A stretch of 64,000 nucleotides of DNA from Daphnia carinata (taxonomy: Eukaryota; Arthropoda; Branchiopoda; Diplostraca; Daphniidae). The stretch spans positions 5,446,017-5,510,016 of the forward strand of contig NC_081339.1 in NCBI RefSeq assembly GCF_022539665.2. The letters run 5' to 3'. This document shows positions 1 to 11,037 of this stretch, in pieces. A program made the position numbers and the translations under genes. The notes under the pieces were generated by a model, which had not been told where the DNA came from, did no database searches, and was given only the letters and a program-made list of their open reading frames with translations. Each line of letters opens with the position of its first letter. Positions within the stretch are counted from its first letter, which is position 1.

Positions 1-116
1 TCAAGTCTATTTGGAGGGGAACTGAAGTGGAACCGACATTATCTAGAACGATGTTTGAGTTGATCGCTGTTCGTGGGAATTCTGTGCAAGATGGTGAGGC
101 AGGGTCGATGCACTAC

Positions 117-848
117 ATCCGGCCGTACGGATGTAAATCGACAATGTCCGAATCACGACGATACGTCATCGTCCTATTGAAATAATTGGCGAATAAAGGC
201 TGTCGTAACATGTTCACATCCGTGTGCAATGGCGACTCGTAGAGGAGAAAAACGTAATGTTGATGCGGTCGCCTCCATCCGGCCGGAGGCAAATCGTTGA
301 CGTGAATGTCACGAGCGTGAAAAACGATGGCGTCGCTATCGTTGAAGAAACTTCGATCTGACGTCGTTAAACACGGCCCTCTGTCAGCGGTTTGATTGTC
401 ATTACATTCCAGGAACGGCGTCCGTCCCGAGCCGAAGCCAAAGTCCGTCATGCCGAAGTACTTGGTCCAATAGAGAATGATTATCTTGCTATGGCATGGG
501 ATGTATGTTGGCAGTTCGATGGCCGCTGGAACCTGTACAGTGAACAGCAATAATTTTCTTTTATCCCGAACGAGGATATGAGTCAGCCTTCACAAGCAAC
601 ACGTACATAGAGGGCGGTAATGAAGATGAACAGCGGGGCTTGAATTAATGATACAAGTCTCGATGGCACGTTTTTACCTGACGTGATAAGAACTGATGAC
701 CACCATAGCCGGGTAATAAATAATAAACGGCGACAATCGCTCCGAGAATGCCAACACTCGAACACAACAACGTTTTGGAACAGTAGGATCTTCGGTTCAT
801 CCTTGAAATGAACCCTTCGACTAACGTCAAGCCAAGAGGATGTTTCAT
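117..848 (-). CDS. Alpha-1,3/4-fucosyltransferase-like Golgi enzyme, 5' part (runs off window)
   Basis: Seen: exon 848..678 encodes a short N-terminus and a membrane anchor (LLCSSVGILGAIVAVYYLL). It ends at a CAG|GTAAAA donor in phase 0. After a 145-bp intron, an exon from 532 continues in phase 0 and contains KIIILYWTKYFG, a DSDAIVFHARDIH stretch, and NYFNRTMTYRRDSDIVDLHPYGR near 117. These are typical of the glycosyltransferase family 10 N-terminal domain, which transfers fucose from GDP-fucose to N-acetylglucosamine in the Golgi. The start is either the ATG at 848 or the one at 800; the second gives the short cytosolic tail usual for type II enzymes. The catalytic C-terminal half lies beyond base 1. 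The donor at 117 (AT|GTAGTG) is weak, so a degenerate copy cannot be excluded. Divergent from the plus-strand glycosyltransferase-like gene at 1954. Confidence 0.75.
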
Positions 849-872
849 CGCCGTCAGTTGATACTAAACACC

Positions 873-1142
873 CTAGCTCCACGAGAGCTCTTCCATGGGA
901 AGTAATTTTTCGGTAGGAGGAGCCATTAAGAAGGTAGTACAGTTGAAGAAATGTGCTTTCGTGGCAACCCGAGGTGCTGCAAATAGAAATGGACCTCGTC
1001 GCACGTCGGTGGCAGCCAACAATCTGGACGACCATCTCAGCTCTAAGACGTAAGAAGAGTACAGAAAAGACGTGATGACCATCAATAGCAAAGCAAAGAT
1101 GGACGCACTAACGAAACTGAGAAATCGACGGTGAACCCTCAT
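873..1142 (-). other. Open frame with signal-anchor, possible upstream exon or orphan small protein
   Basis: An 89-codon frame starts with a true ATG at 1142 and has a basic N-terminus followed by a strong hydrophobic segment (FVSASIFALLLMVITSF), like a signal anchor. The remainder resembles nothing I know. It could be an alternative 5' exon of the fucosyltransferase just downstream, a separate small secretory protein, or chance. I see no convincing donor joining it to the exon at 848. Confidence 0.25.
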
Positions 1143-1953
1143 GATGGAACTGTGTCTTGACTCAGTCGATTCACAACCAGCAACTGCTAGATTTTTCCAA
1201 ATGACGTCGATGTCAAATAAGTCGAAAGATGTACTGCTTAACCCGTGGTACCACTCGGGGTTACATAGGCCTTTGGCGTAATGATAAAATAATAGGAAAA
1301 CAAGAGTAGGCCCTTTTGATCTAGGAATCGCACATGGAACAGTTAACTACCAGACCAGGAGCTACGTGTCGAAAAATGATGCATCGCTGTCTGAAGGTCT
1401 GTTAATTACACGCTTGTCGAAGCCAGTGGCTCAATCGGCATTTAATGATTCAGACTTCCATGTTTTACCTCCAAGGCGATTGTAACATTAGGAAATAAGA
1501 ATGTGTTGGATACTGGGACACGTCATCCACAAGATGCGAGATTGGGTGCAACAACATCGTCATCCTTTTTCAATCTGCTGGCTGCTCTTCGTTAGCGGGC
1601 AAAAATGTCCAGCTGGCCGTGCGGAGTGTTTCAAGTCATGGCGGTAGGCCAAGTTGGTCTGCCAGAATAAACAGACCCCTTTCAATGATTCATCGATTGC
1701 CATGCCGAAATGAAAGTTACGTCGCCTTCATTCTTACATTTTTCTGAGCCAGAATGTATTCATTTTCAACTATTATCTCTGCGTTTCAAATACAGGTAAG
1801 CCACGTGCGTTCCCATGAGGCAATCACGGCCGTTTTACCTTATCACTGTCACATTCATTATCGCTACGTGCTGCACAGATAGCTGATGGGACGCCTCTTC
1901 TCGTTGCCCTGTTGCCGTGAAACAATTACTTGCCGCCCAATATCCTCGAAAAA
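1143..1953. other. Intergenic region between two divergent Golgi-enzyme genes
   Basis: No coding region, tRNA or repeat was recognised here. It presumably holds the promoters of the minus-strand fucosyltransferase and the plus-strand glycosyltransferase-like gene. I saw no clear TATA box. Confidence 0.4.
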
Positions 1954-3159
1954 ATGTTCCAGTCAGCAAGGTGCAATCCGAGGAATGCACTGTTTGGACT
2001 TTTGGTTTTTGCCGTCGCGTGTTTCGTTTGTTGGCAACTCATTGGATCATCGCGTCAGGTTAATTCCAGCGAAACCTTTGGTTTAATTCACTCACAAACT
2101 TCTGAGACTGCGACGAAGCTAAAACAAATCAGCGTACGGTTTTCATCGTGTAACCAAACGATCAGAGCGAGGAGTGTGTCGAACGATGCGTTCCAGTGGT
2201 GCGGTGCCGATTCGTCCGCACGTGGAACGCACCAGAAAGTGATCACGTTGACGTTGTTCGGTGCAGTGAATGGTTCCGTTTCGAGCCGTTACGACTCGCT
2301 GCTGACAAACATTTCGACAACGTCAAAGGAAATGTATCCAGGCTGGATCGTGCGGATATACCACAATTTCCGTAATGAATCCGAATCGGAACTATCGATA
2401 CTCAACCAGTTATCCAACTTAACTTGTCAATTTGATCACGTTGATTTGTGCAGCGTACCAGAGTTGATTGCAAGAATTCCGGCACTGACACCCATCGATC
2501 CGGCTCTTCTTCGAGGACTGAACCCCAGGATGTTGCGCTTTTTAGTTATGCTCGATCCGAATGTGGACGTTTTCATTTCGCGAGACACCGACAGTGTCAT
2601 TTGGCAGAGGGAAGTGGATGCCGTCAACCAATGGCTTTCATCCAACTACACCTTCCATTTGATGAGGGATCACAGAAAGCACAATCATCTGATCCTGGCC
2701 GGTATAACATTCTACTATTGTAATTTATCAAATAGCCATTGATATAGGTATACATTTGCAGGAATGTGGGGAGCCAAACTGCACCAGCGTCGGGATCTCA
2801 TTGAAGGATTGACCAGAGCCCTAATAGTAGCTGGCCAAGGTGGTGACAAGTATACAGACCAAAATTCGTTGAACAACATTCTGTGGCCAACTGCCCAGTT
2901 TGACGTGGTACGTCTTATTCGTTATTGAAATTTCCCTTCTTCAAACTTGCAGCTTCTTTTCGTTTCTAATCAGATGGCACACGACAGTTATCAATGCCAG
3001 AACAATCAGATGCTGACCAAATCTCCGCTCAAAGTCTATCCGTTCCCCACGATGCGCAACGGGAGTTATTATGTCGGTGGGATCGGCCAGCAACTCACCC
3101 CAGACAAATGTCCGGTCGCTTGTCGCCCACCCAATCATAAAGATTGGGAATTTTGCTAA
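1954..3159 (+). CDS. Type II membrane glycosyltransferase-like protein
   Basis: Three exons, 1954..2701, 2762..2907 and 2974..3159, encode 359 residues; splice phases agree (GCC G|GT ... CAG|GA ATG, then phase 0). The N-terminus is short and carries a membrane anchor (FGLLVFAVACFVCWQLIG, residues about 13-30), so a Golgi or ER lumenal orientation is likely. The lumenal part has several Asn-X-Ser/Thr sites and an RDTDS motif (a DxD-type metal/nucleotide-sugar site) followed by WQREVDAVNQW, MRDHRKHN, LAGMWGAK and AHDSYQC. This series marks a conserved but poorly characterised family of arthropod and bacterial glycosyltransferase-like proteins. The donor sugar and acceptor are unknown. I chose the ATG at 1954 because it is the first in frame and sits directly before the anchor. 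The third exon could instead begin near 2953, adding seven residues. Confidence 0.8.
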
Positions 3160-3238
3160 TGCCGTACTATTTAAATTAACATACATTTCTTATGTGTGTG
3201 AATTTCATTATTGTATTTTGCGTGAAGGCCGGCATCTC

Positions 3239-4751
3239 TCAGACATCAAACTGACATAGTATGACCAAATATGTTATTGTAGTACCAATCATCTGGAAGA
3301 ATGAGGACTTGATTCTATTGTTCATATAATTTGCAATTAAAGTAATACCGTCGGAATGAGAGACAATTCTAAATCGCCATACTCCATCGCCGTAATGCGA
3401 GGCAACGCAATCAAAACTTCGGTTGCCAACATGTTAACCTTTCCCGCATAAAAAAAAATATTAGCATTTTTAGTTAGAAAAATAAAGTGGATGTACTTGT
3501 TCTTGGAAATGATTTAAATCATGAAACTCTATTTGTTGCAGCTGCTTTCCGAACGCGATGGCCTTGAGAAATGATACCAATGTCGAATATAAGGGGGAGG
3601 GGGCCCATTTGAAATCAGATTCATATACCTGTTGTGTGATAGCATTCGGAATGCCGGTGATAATTAACAAATGAAAGGTGTGCTGGATCATCAGGTAGAC
3701 ACTGGTGGGCAGCAAACTGCGACCGGTGCTTACTGAACTGTAGAAACTATTGATGATGTAGTACGGGGTAGCGATGAAACCCACGAAGATGTGAATGATC
3801 CAGATCAGAAGGATCGGACCGAAACATTCGTTCATTCCATCCACAACATCAGATAGTAGAACGTGGAGGCTTTTCCATTTAGCCAAGGTCGTCACTGTTT
3901 CATTGGCCGTCAATGTCCGACTGCTGGACGTGGCCGCTTGTTGTTGCAGACAACGCAATCCGAGCAATGCCGTCCAGCCGACGAGCGCGAATAGAAGTAG
4001 GCCACATCCAGAGTAAATGTTAAAGACCATAGCACATAGATGCAATACATGCGGAAATAGGGTCGGTAAAAATCCTTCTGTTCCAGGCTTCAATTGGAAG
4101 AAATCCACGGCGAAACTGACAATGGCGATAGTTTCCTATACACACATCAAAATGAAACATGAATTCATTAAATTATTAGTTTGTGTGTCTTACAGAGAAA
4201 ACCAGGACAAGTCCAATGATTGTCAGATGGCGCATAGTTTTGCGTATGACTTTGAATTCTTGATGCATCCGCTGGATGTTGTTCCAGAGCGATTTCCATT
4301 TCGATTGCTGTGAAAGCGATAACAGGGTGGCGTGGGCAATCACAGTGAGTGCTCCAAAATTGGCGTAATCGATGATGATGTTCCAGGACAACACTGTCGA
4401 TATTTTAATTGTCGAATTTGTTCCATCAGTTGAGGATGAATTCAACATCGTGTTGAACTCCTCGATGATTCCCGTGCCGCTCATCAGGGTCGCGTAAACA
4501 TTGCAAAATCCATTGAGCACGAGAAAAATGAAACCGAGCGTGAAGGTCTTGTAACGTTCGCTTTTGCTGGACGATTCGATGGTCGAAGACGATGGAACGA
4601 GTTCGATACCAAAAAATCGCAAACAAACAAGCAAAGGTTGAAATGCAAATGAATTCGTTTCGACGACTGGAACGTTTCGTGATTGATTCCCGTTTGTCTT
4701 GTACGGAATACGTTCCGGCGCAGAGGATTCGTCCGACCTAATCGACTCCAT
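3239..4751 (-). CDS. Gustatory receptor (GrA), 7-transmembrane chemoreceptor
   Basis: Five exons on the minus strand: 4751..4194, 4135..3629, 3562..3497, 3438..3349 and 3292..3239, all joined in phase 0, give 424 residues. Evidence for the arthropod gustatory receptor family: multiple hydrophobic segments, an ECFGPILLIWIIHIF core in exon 2, the small LATEVLIALPRITAMEY exon, and the last exon MIGTTITYLVILCQFDV with the family signature TYhhhhhQF. Such receptors form ligand-gated cation channels in sensory neuron membranes. The first ATG (4751) is preceded by an in-frame TTG only. The final three exons are short and are found only by comparison with the other Gr genes in this window. Closest in style to GrE (18011). 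The ligand is unknown. Confidence 0.88.
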
Positions 4752-5948
4752 TTTTGCCCCTCGACTACCGCACAAACTTTCATCGAATGAATTGCTCAAG
4801 GTACAACGCTAATGAAATAATGCAACGAATGTAAACAATAAGGGTGTGTACAAATAATCCAAGAAAACGTTTGCATATCGTTTGATGCACGTCTCCTTCA
4901 TTGCATCAGCTAATGAAAAATCGATCAGTGTCGGTTAGTTTGCTGTTTCCATGGTAACATGTGGTTTTTGTATTTTTTTTTTTTTTTTTTCAAGAGATAA
5001 CCCATTGCTGTGCCACACGAAACTCATGCGCCTATAGCACATTCCAACCATATGTTCAAACACAAAATTTGTTTTGCATATCCTGTTTGGGAGAGGGAAC
5101 AGACGGCACGGACAAGTGCCCAACAGATATGGACGTATTACGTTTTTATGTTTTTGTTGCAGTGAACGAGGCGTTTCAGTCAATCACGGCTGCAGCTCTT
5201 TATTTTGTTTCAACATTTAACGTTTAGTTTTCCCTACAAATTCTAGTTAACAAGAGTTTATGAACTTTTCAGTGATTGCCAGTCCCAAATGCTGAGAAGG
5301 TTATCCTTGAAGTCCTGCAAGGCAGAAAGCTCCCCAGGTGCTAAATGATAAATTATCATTTAGGCGCTACATTTTGTTTTTCACGTTTGGTTTCTTGGAA
5401 ACCTTGATTTTTTGTTTTTCGTGGTATGGGAAAGAGAATGCAAAAGGAGAAAATTATGTAAATTCATGGGTAGAAGGAAGGGGATGAAAAAGAATATCCC
5501 AAATTTCTTACCATTCGCTACTACCCGCCTTGGGAATTTATGCAAAAATCAGTTTCGTTTTTAGTTCCCCACCCTCTGCATGTGACTTTTCGTTTTACCA
5601 TTTCCCCGAAATAAAATGAGTCAGCACTTTTTTAATCAATGCTTCAGAACAAACCGCCTTACTTTTTATCGCAAAGCTTTACGTCAATTGCGCCAACGGC
5701 CCACATAAAATGCAAAATTGTGTACGATTTTTTTAAAATAGGCACATATTTGCAAATAATGTATTTCGTGTGCACAGAGTAAACAAGATGCATATTTGCA
5801 CTGGAATTTAACTTAATTGTTCTTAAAACCTGATTGATTGGGGCAAATTATGGGACAAACAGTCTGTTGAATTCCGATGCAATATCATTTTCGTTTATTT
5901 GCTATTCGCTCGCTACCGACTCGCTCTGATAAGAGTTTGCAACGAACG
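4752..5948. other. Intergenic region with a poly-T tract
   Basis: No gene was recognised. A pure run of about 20 T lies near 4971-4990. The rest is AT-rich single-copy-looking sequence. It separates the minus-strand GrA from the plus-strand gene starting near 5975. Confidence 0.4.
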
Positions 5949-5957
5949 TATAAAAAG
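5949..5957 (+). promoter_or_regulatory. TATA box of the small gene at 6104
   Basis: TATAAAAAG lies about 50 bp upstream of a strong splice donor (CAATAG|GTAAGT at about 6000), as expected for a short non-coding first exon. Confidence 0.5.
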
Positions 5958-6103
5958 GCGACTTGAAATGCCTCTGTACCCTCGTTTGCTGTCACAATAG
6001 GTAAGTTCGGCTAACGCTTCCTGTTGATCAGTTATTAAATAACTCGGACCTAATATCTTTCATTCTTGCAAATTGAATTTCTTAGAACGCAATTTTGTTG
6101 AGG

Positions 6104-6370
6104 ATGTTGGCTTTCACGTCTCCAATTAGGGCGGTAGCTCGGAGCATTGTCATTGGTAGAAGTTTGACGATATGCACGAGCTCCGGCTGTGGTCAGTTGG
6201 CCAGCAAAAGTGCAACCTGTGCACCGACCGCAGCAATTTCGAACCTCGTTCGTGAAAACGTTGGCCGCACAGCAGTTGGTGGTGGGCCGGTCCGCCTTGC
6301 GTTTAACTGCATCTGTAATGGTTCGTGCGGGGATTACCCCATTCCCGTTCCGTGCATCGATTGTGTTTAA
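6104..6370 (+). CDS. Small Cys-containing protein of unknown function
   Basis: A TATA box at 5949, a donor at about 6000 (TAG|GTAAGT), an acceptor at about 6085 (TTTCTTAG) and an AATAAA signal at 6553 frame one short transcript. The first ATG in its second exon, at 6104, opens 88 codons. The N-terminus is basic and lacks acidic residues (RAVARSIVIGRS), which could be a mitochondrial presequence. The C-terminus ends CICNGSCGDYPIPVPCIDCV. I do not recognise the protein. The same DNA is also open on the minus strand with several CC pairs, and another plus frame is open from 6189, so the coding frame is uncertain; the transcript architecture is the stronger evidence. Confidence 0.4.
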   Translation: MLAFTSPIRAVARSIVIGRSLTICTSSGCGQLASKSATCAPTAAISNLVRENVGRTAVGGGPVRLAFNCICNGSCGDYPIPVPCIDCV

Positions 6371-6785
6371 TTGAGGGACCAGCGATGAAGTTGTTAATTT
6401 TAGAGTTTCATAGCGTTTCACGTTTTTAAGCTGTTTTAAACAGAACGTAGATGAATGTATTTTACATGATACGAAATACAGTCTAACTTCGAGAATGTTT
6501 CTTTTCTTCGTAGTTTGTGCCAAGATATCTGTTTCAGAAGATAAGGTGTTTAAATAAAAGCTTTGCTGTTGTTTGATTTTAAAAAAAGGGGCAAACAATC
6601 ATAAATAGTTCTGTGTTATTGCCACATTAATGTCACGTCACTTTTGCGCGGGAAAAAAAAATTCGGCCGTAGGCAAGTTTGGACACGATACCAAATTCTG
6701 GAGATTTCTGCCGCCATTTTTTTGTTTTCTCCGATTAGGTTACCCTTCCTCTCCTCGCTTTAGCCCTCAGGTAGGGGAAAGGGAA

Positions 6786-6791
6786 TATAAA
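6786..6791 (+). promoter_or_regulatory. TATA box of the UPF0462 tandem-domain gene
   Basis: TATAAA is followed about 25 bp downstream by TCATGCTCAGTTC, a plausible start region, and by a GTT|GTAAGTG donor at 6889. This implies a first exon of about 75 bp. Confidence 0.55.
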
Positions 6792-7127
6792 CTCGACTGA
6801 CGTTGCACAGTTCATGCTCAGTTCTCGAAGTGCGTCTGATAGTTGACGTAATCAAGCGTGAGCAAACAACGTGTCCTCGGTCGGCGTTGTAAGTGTTTGA
6901 CACATTTTTAACACGTCGATGTCGAAAAATATAGTTTATCTCACTTTACTGATATGCCGAAAAATTCCCCTAGGTCTTGGGCTTGTTTAAGTAACGCGTT
7001 TTTTTCACGTACAGTATGTTTTCGAGATTTCTTGTGTATTGACTTGCATTTTTCTGTTAGCCATGTAAATATTAAAGTTAATTTAAAACGTTAGTTGTGT
7101 GATACTAAAATATTTTGTATTTACCAG

Positions 7128-8976
7128 GTCACTCCTTGAACGTGTTGAACGTTGGCGATTGCAGCTGATCGTGATCCTCTTCATCATCTCCTCGACATGG
7201 TCTGTTTAATTATCACGTTTTAATCTGTAATGGTTTGAAAATGACTTATTTGCAGTGCCGAAGAGTATCGGATCGTCACGACGTGGGACAACAGGACAAT
7301 CGATCATCAGGATCGACCTGTTGTCATCCGGCTGGAACGTCATGACATGTCGGCCTTTAAAATTTCCGTCGATGCCCCGTTTTTCAACGATCCACCTAAT
7401 CCTAATGGCACAGTAGGCGAGCCATTTTTCACATTGTGGGATTACGAAGGTATTCGTTTTATTTTTCTAGAAAAGATTTAATTGTTAACGATTTACTATC
7501 GCAGTGGTGGAGGTGTTTTTCCTTAACGACAAGAATCAGTACGTTGAAATCGAATTATGCCCGTAAGTATTTAAATTTGTTTCCCCGTTCCCGAAACGTT
7601 GTAAATGAACATCCAAATTTAGGTGGGGACAGCATATCGTGTTATTGTTGAACGGGCAGCGTAATACGATACGACACAGTTTGTTTATCGAGTTTACGGC
7701 CACTCGCAACAGTACGCATTGGCAAGGTGTGGCCTTTATTCCCGTTGAGTTCCTGCCGCCGAACGTGACAGAGATGAACGCCTATGCCATTCACGGCTCT
7801 GGTGCAAACCGCGTTTACGAGTCGCTTTATCCAGTTGCGTTCAACTCGACGGCCGGGGCAGATTTGTGAGTACATCGTTCGTTTAAATTTCAAATTTGAA
7901 TTAGTTAATGTTTTTATGTTTCTACAAGTCATAATCTTGCTGCTTTTAAACCGTTCGATGTGGGCATTATCGTCGAGGATGCAGTCGTTAAATATTCTGA
8001 GACTTGGGTTGATTCATTCACAGGGTGAGTTATTTTAACGTTTGTTTTTGAGGTTAAATTGTGATAAGTGTTGAGTATTAAGGATGCGGAGATTGGGAAT
8101 CAAACACACCTGGAACGGGACGTTGCTTAATTCGAATGACGCTGTTGAACTGGAGCTTGAAACTAAGTCTGGTCGTGGGTTGATTGTGAGAATTGAAGCT
8201 CCTCGTTACGGCGATGCTCTGCCTCCAGGTCCGAGTGGTTGGCCGTTTGATGGTCTTTCGTCTTTCGAAGTTGTCCATCTCCTTTTGCTGGGCGAAGGTG
8301 ATGCAACGGCTCTTGAACTTCAATTTGGACCGTAACTTTCTATAATTTTTGTAAACAATAAAACGTTGATGTTAATTTCATTTAGGACGGGCCATTATGC
8401 TGTGGTCTTTTGGACGAACCGTACAAAGTTGGGCGATTTAGGACGAGAAATGACGTATGTAACGAACGATTTCAATTCCGAACGTTGGAAAGGGGAAGCT
8501 TTCATCCCTCTCGCTTATCTTCCTCCACGGGTAATTTTATTCCGCTAAACTTATCAGTTTGTAAATAAAGAGTTATTTTATGGGTACAATTTTTAAAAAT
8601 AAAGGTTTATAAATGCAACGCCCATTCGGCTCACGGTCCGCAAGGCAATCAACGTCAAATTAACAGTTTATACCCGTCCAAGTCGAACGAACTCCGTCCA
8701 GATTTGTAAGTTTTCCTGACCATATCCCACTGAAATGTTTATCTTACATGGCTTTTCTTTTAAAATTTTAGCCAAAATTATGGTGATTATAAAGCCATTG
8801 ATATGACGATGATTTACCCGGGCAACGACGACGTTACTTGCTCTGATGTCTGGGCGGACAACGTCAACTGCCGGCCAGAGCCGCCGCTCCCTTCCGCTGC
8901 CGGTCACGCACCCATTGGCCATTACGTACTTCTCTTGATTACAGCGTTTGTTTCAACGTTTAAAACGGTCGCTTAA
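7128..8976 (+). CDS. Secreted, probably GPI-anchored protein with two UPF0462 (C4orf33-like) domains
   Basis: Nine exons splice with perfectly consistent phases: 7128..7199, 7256..7449, 7505..7562, 7623..7865, 7929..8024, 8083..8331, 8386..8530, 8605..8705 and 8772..8976; about 453 residues. The first exon gives a hydrophobic signal sequence (LQLIVILFIISST) that ends just before EEYRIVTTWDN. Domain 1 matches the UPF0462 family (human C4orf33): SVDAPFFNDPPNPNG, LWDYEVVEVFFLND, QYVEIELCPWGQH, AYAIHGSG and YESLYPV. Domain 2 repeats the same layout (IKHTWNG ... FEVVHLLLLGEGD ... LELQFGPTGHYAVVFW ... AHGPQGNQRQINSLYP) but is diverged. The C-terminus has a small-residue stretch and a hydrophobic tail (IGHYVLLLITAFVSTF), typical of a GPI-anchor signal. 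The function of UPF0462 is unknown. No ATG was found in the first coding exon, so the true start, probably in an upstream exon near 6815-6888 or in an unseen exon, is unresolved. Confidence 0.8.
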
Positions 8977-9610
8977 ATGATTTAAAACAATGGGAACAAC
9001 ATTGTTTCCGGTTGTTTTAAACCATTTACAATTAGTTTCCGTTTTTTACTGAAACAAAAATGCATGAATTATTCTTAAACAATTGTCGATTATTTTTGAA
9101 GAGCGTTGGTGACGTTACGCCAAGGCCGTTATAAATTAAATCGTGGCTTATCATTTTGAGATATACTGGAAGGTTAAATCTTCTCGCATTTCCTGTTTAC
9201 CTAACCTCTCAGTGCAGCAATGGAATCCTGGCGCCATTCTTCCGTTTCTTTTACTCTATCGCAATCGTCGTTGAAAAAAATACGCACTCGATGACCATGA
9301 AAATGCTGATGGAGAAACCAACTAGTCCCGAAGCAATGCCCTCTTATCAATACGAGAGATGTTTATAGTGAAAAATAGAAACGGTTCAAAACAAAAACGT
9401 CATGCGATGGCGAGTGTGAGGACGATGCGGATGTAGTTGTAACAAAGTTTAAACCATTAGCCAAACACGAAAACGAGACGAGTCAAGGTTGTTGTGCACG
9501 CATTTGCGTGTCATATAGGAGCTGCCAGTGCGCTTGTACGCCAGTCACATTCCTCACGAACGAACCGACCGGTTGTCGCCCCGTCCTCCTGCTGAACAAT
9601 TATAAAAAAA
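8977..9610. other. Intergenic, no gene seen
   Basis: The 3' flank of the UPF0462 gene and the upstream region of the next gene. I see no coding exon, RNA gene or repeat that I can support. Confidence 0.35.
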
Positions 9611-10323
9611 ATGGTGCTAAATAACGGGGTAAGATGCTAATGAAAATTAGATTTGAGTGTTAACCTCTGTTGATCTTTTATCTTTGTCCGGAAGCGGTGG
9701 ACATTGGCTTTGGTGCTCGTCACGATGGTGTCATGGCTGGTGATTGTGGTGGATGTCCAGCGCATCCAGGAGGATCCCAATCGTTTGTTCCTGCAAGCCA
9801 GGCCTCCAACTATCGATCGGAGTCGTACGGGCCATCGTGGTCAGCTAAACATCCCGCAATCGTTTGCCGGACTTAAAGTTGCCCCGTCCATTTATCGATG
9901 GATGAATGGCCTTTACGGCGGACCAGGTTTTATTTTGTTTACACCTGTTGATCATCTTAATTAAATGAAAACGTTTGAATTAGCTGTGACGCGGATTGGG
10001 ATAACGGTGGCCGAAAGCCCTGATCCTTCATTAGAGCGAAGAGTTCCATGCTGTTCCGGCTACTTGACGGCCACTATGGATGCCCGCAATTGCACGAAAA
10101 TGGGCGGAGAATGTTGCTCAAGAGAGTTCACCGATTATCCAGGCGCTGGTGGCATGGGTTTAAGTATAATTAATAATTAATTTAACTCGATATGAAATGC
10201 ATTCTGAGTAACGTCTTTGCTGGCGCAGTTAATCCGAGGAAGTTGAAGAGATCGAGACAAGCGTACCAGGGCAACTGCTATCAATGTTTCGAGTTCTTTA
10301 CAGTATGTCTCGTTGGCAATTGA
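9611..10323 (+). CDS. Secreted eight-cysteine protein, unrecognised
   Basis: Four exons (9611..9628, 9695..9926, 9984..10157, 10229..10323) with matching phases encode 172 residues. The N-terminus is a strong signal peptide (WTLALVLVTMVSWLVIVV). A Pro/Arg-rich middle follows, then a Cys-rich C-terminus spaced CC-x12-C-x6-CC ... C-x2-C-x6-C. A dibasic site (LERRVPCC) lies just before the first Cys pair, so the Cys domain might be released by a furin-type protease. I do not recognise the family; a secreted growth-factor-like, peptide-hormone-like or defence protein are all possible. The six-codon first exon (MVLNNG) is the weakest part. A TATA-like sequence sits only about 10 bp before its ATG, which would place transcription start inside the proposed first intron, so another first exon is possible. 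Confidence 0.55.
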
Positions 10324-10960
10324 GATTCAATTTATGCCAGTCAGAGACGCGAGCATGACTTTGACGTCTTTCAATCGAGAATTTCCATCATCAACAATCC
10401 AAATTCTATACAATGAAAATATATAAACTTTTGCTATATTTGTATACAGTATAAATACTCAGTCGATTATACTCCAACGATTCAACACAAATAGAAATTG
10501 TGAATCGTTTATCGTGGCCCTAAATTGTATCTTGTACGATCTTTGTTGCGATTTCAGTCAATAGATCCATGTTCACTTTCCATTGCCAGACATTCTATTG
10601 GCTATTGAATTGTCACGTAGGCCTCGTATCAGATTAAATAGATGTGTTTAGAAACCGCACTCGTGGCATATTATTGATGAAAAACTAGAAACCCTATGAA
10701 TACATCAAATATGCTTGCCAGCTTACGATTTTTATCGTTTCACGAATAGATGACAAAAAATCGATCGTTCCCCACCAACAATCGAGTCAGTGATTTCTTG
10801 TGGGTTTCTTCATCAACTGAGGCCTCTTGACCAAATTCGATTGCCCACCAAAACCATTTCTTTTTAACACTCCGCAAGGGCACACTTCTGTCTCGAACTG
10901 TGAGCGCGTGTCAATTGTAGTTGGGACTTTTATTCTCCGGAAGTAGATTGGTCTGCTTCT
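10324..10960. other. Intergenic upstream of GrB
   Basis: AT-rich sequence with no coding exon or repeat recognised. It should contain the distal promoter of GrB. Confidence 0.35.
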
Positions 10961-10968
10961 TATAAATA
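10961..10968 (+). promoter_or_regulatory. TATA box of GrB
   Basis: TATAAATA lies 77 bp before the inferred start ATG at 11038. It argues against the ATG at 10975, which would fall between the TATA box and the expected transcription start. Confidence 0.6.
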
Positions 10969-11037
10969 GAGGCGATGAACAATGTTCTTGTTCATTCAAC
11001 CGACAAGGTACTTTACCGACAGTACCACCTGAAAATT

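Noticed and set aside
583-1035. 150-codon minus-strand frame overlapping the fucosyltransferase exon
   Set aside because: It is another frame of the region containing the membrane-anchor exon, which is supported by splice phase and the downstream GT10 domain.
6050-6598. 182-codon minus-strand frame with CC pairs resembling a metallothionein-like protein
   Set aside because: The TATA box, donor, acceptor and polyadenylation signal all point to a plus-strand transcript. The minus frame is open by chance and its Cys spacing does not match a metallothionein.
10975-11037. Earlier ATG of GrB giving a 21-residue N-terminal extension
   Set aside because: It lies only 7 bp after the TATA box, so it would not be in the mRNA. 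The paralogues start at the equivalent of 11038.
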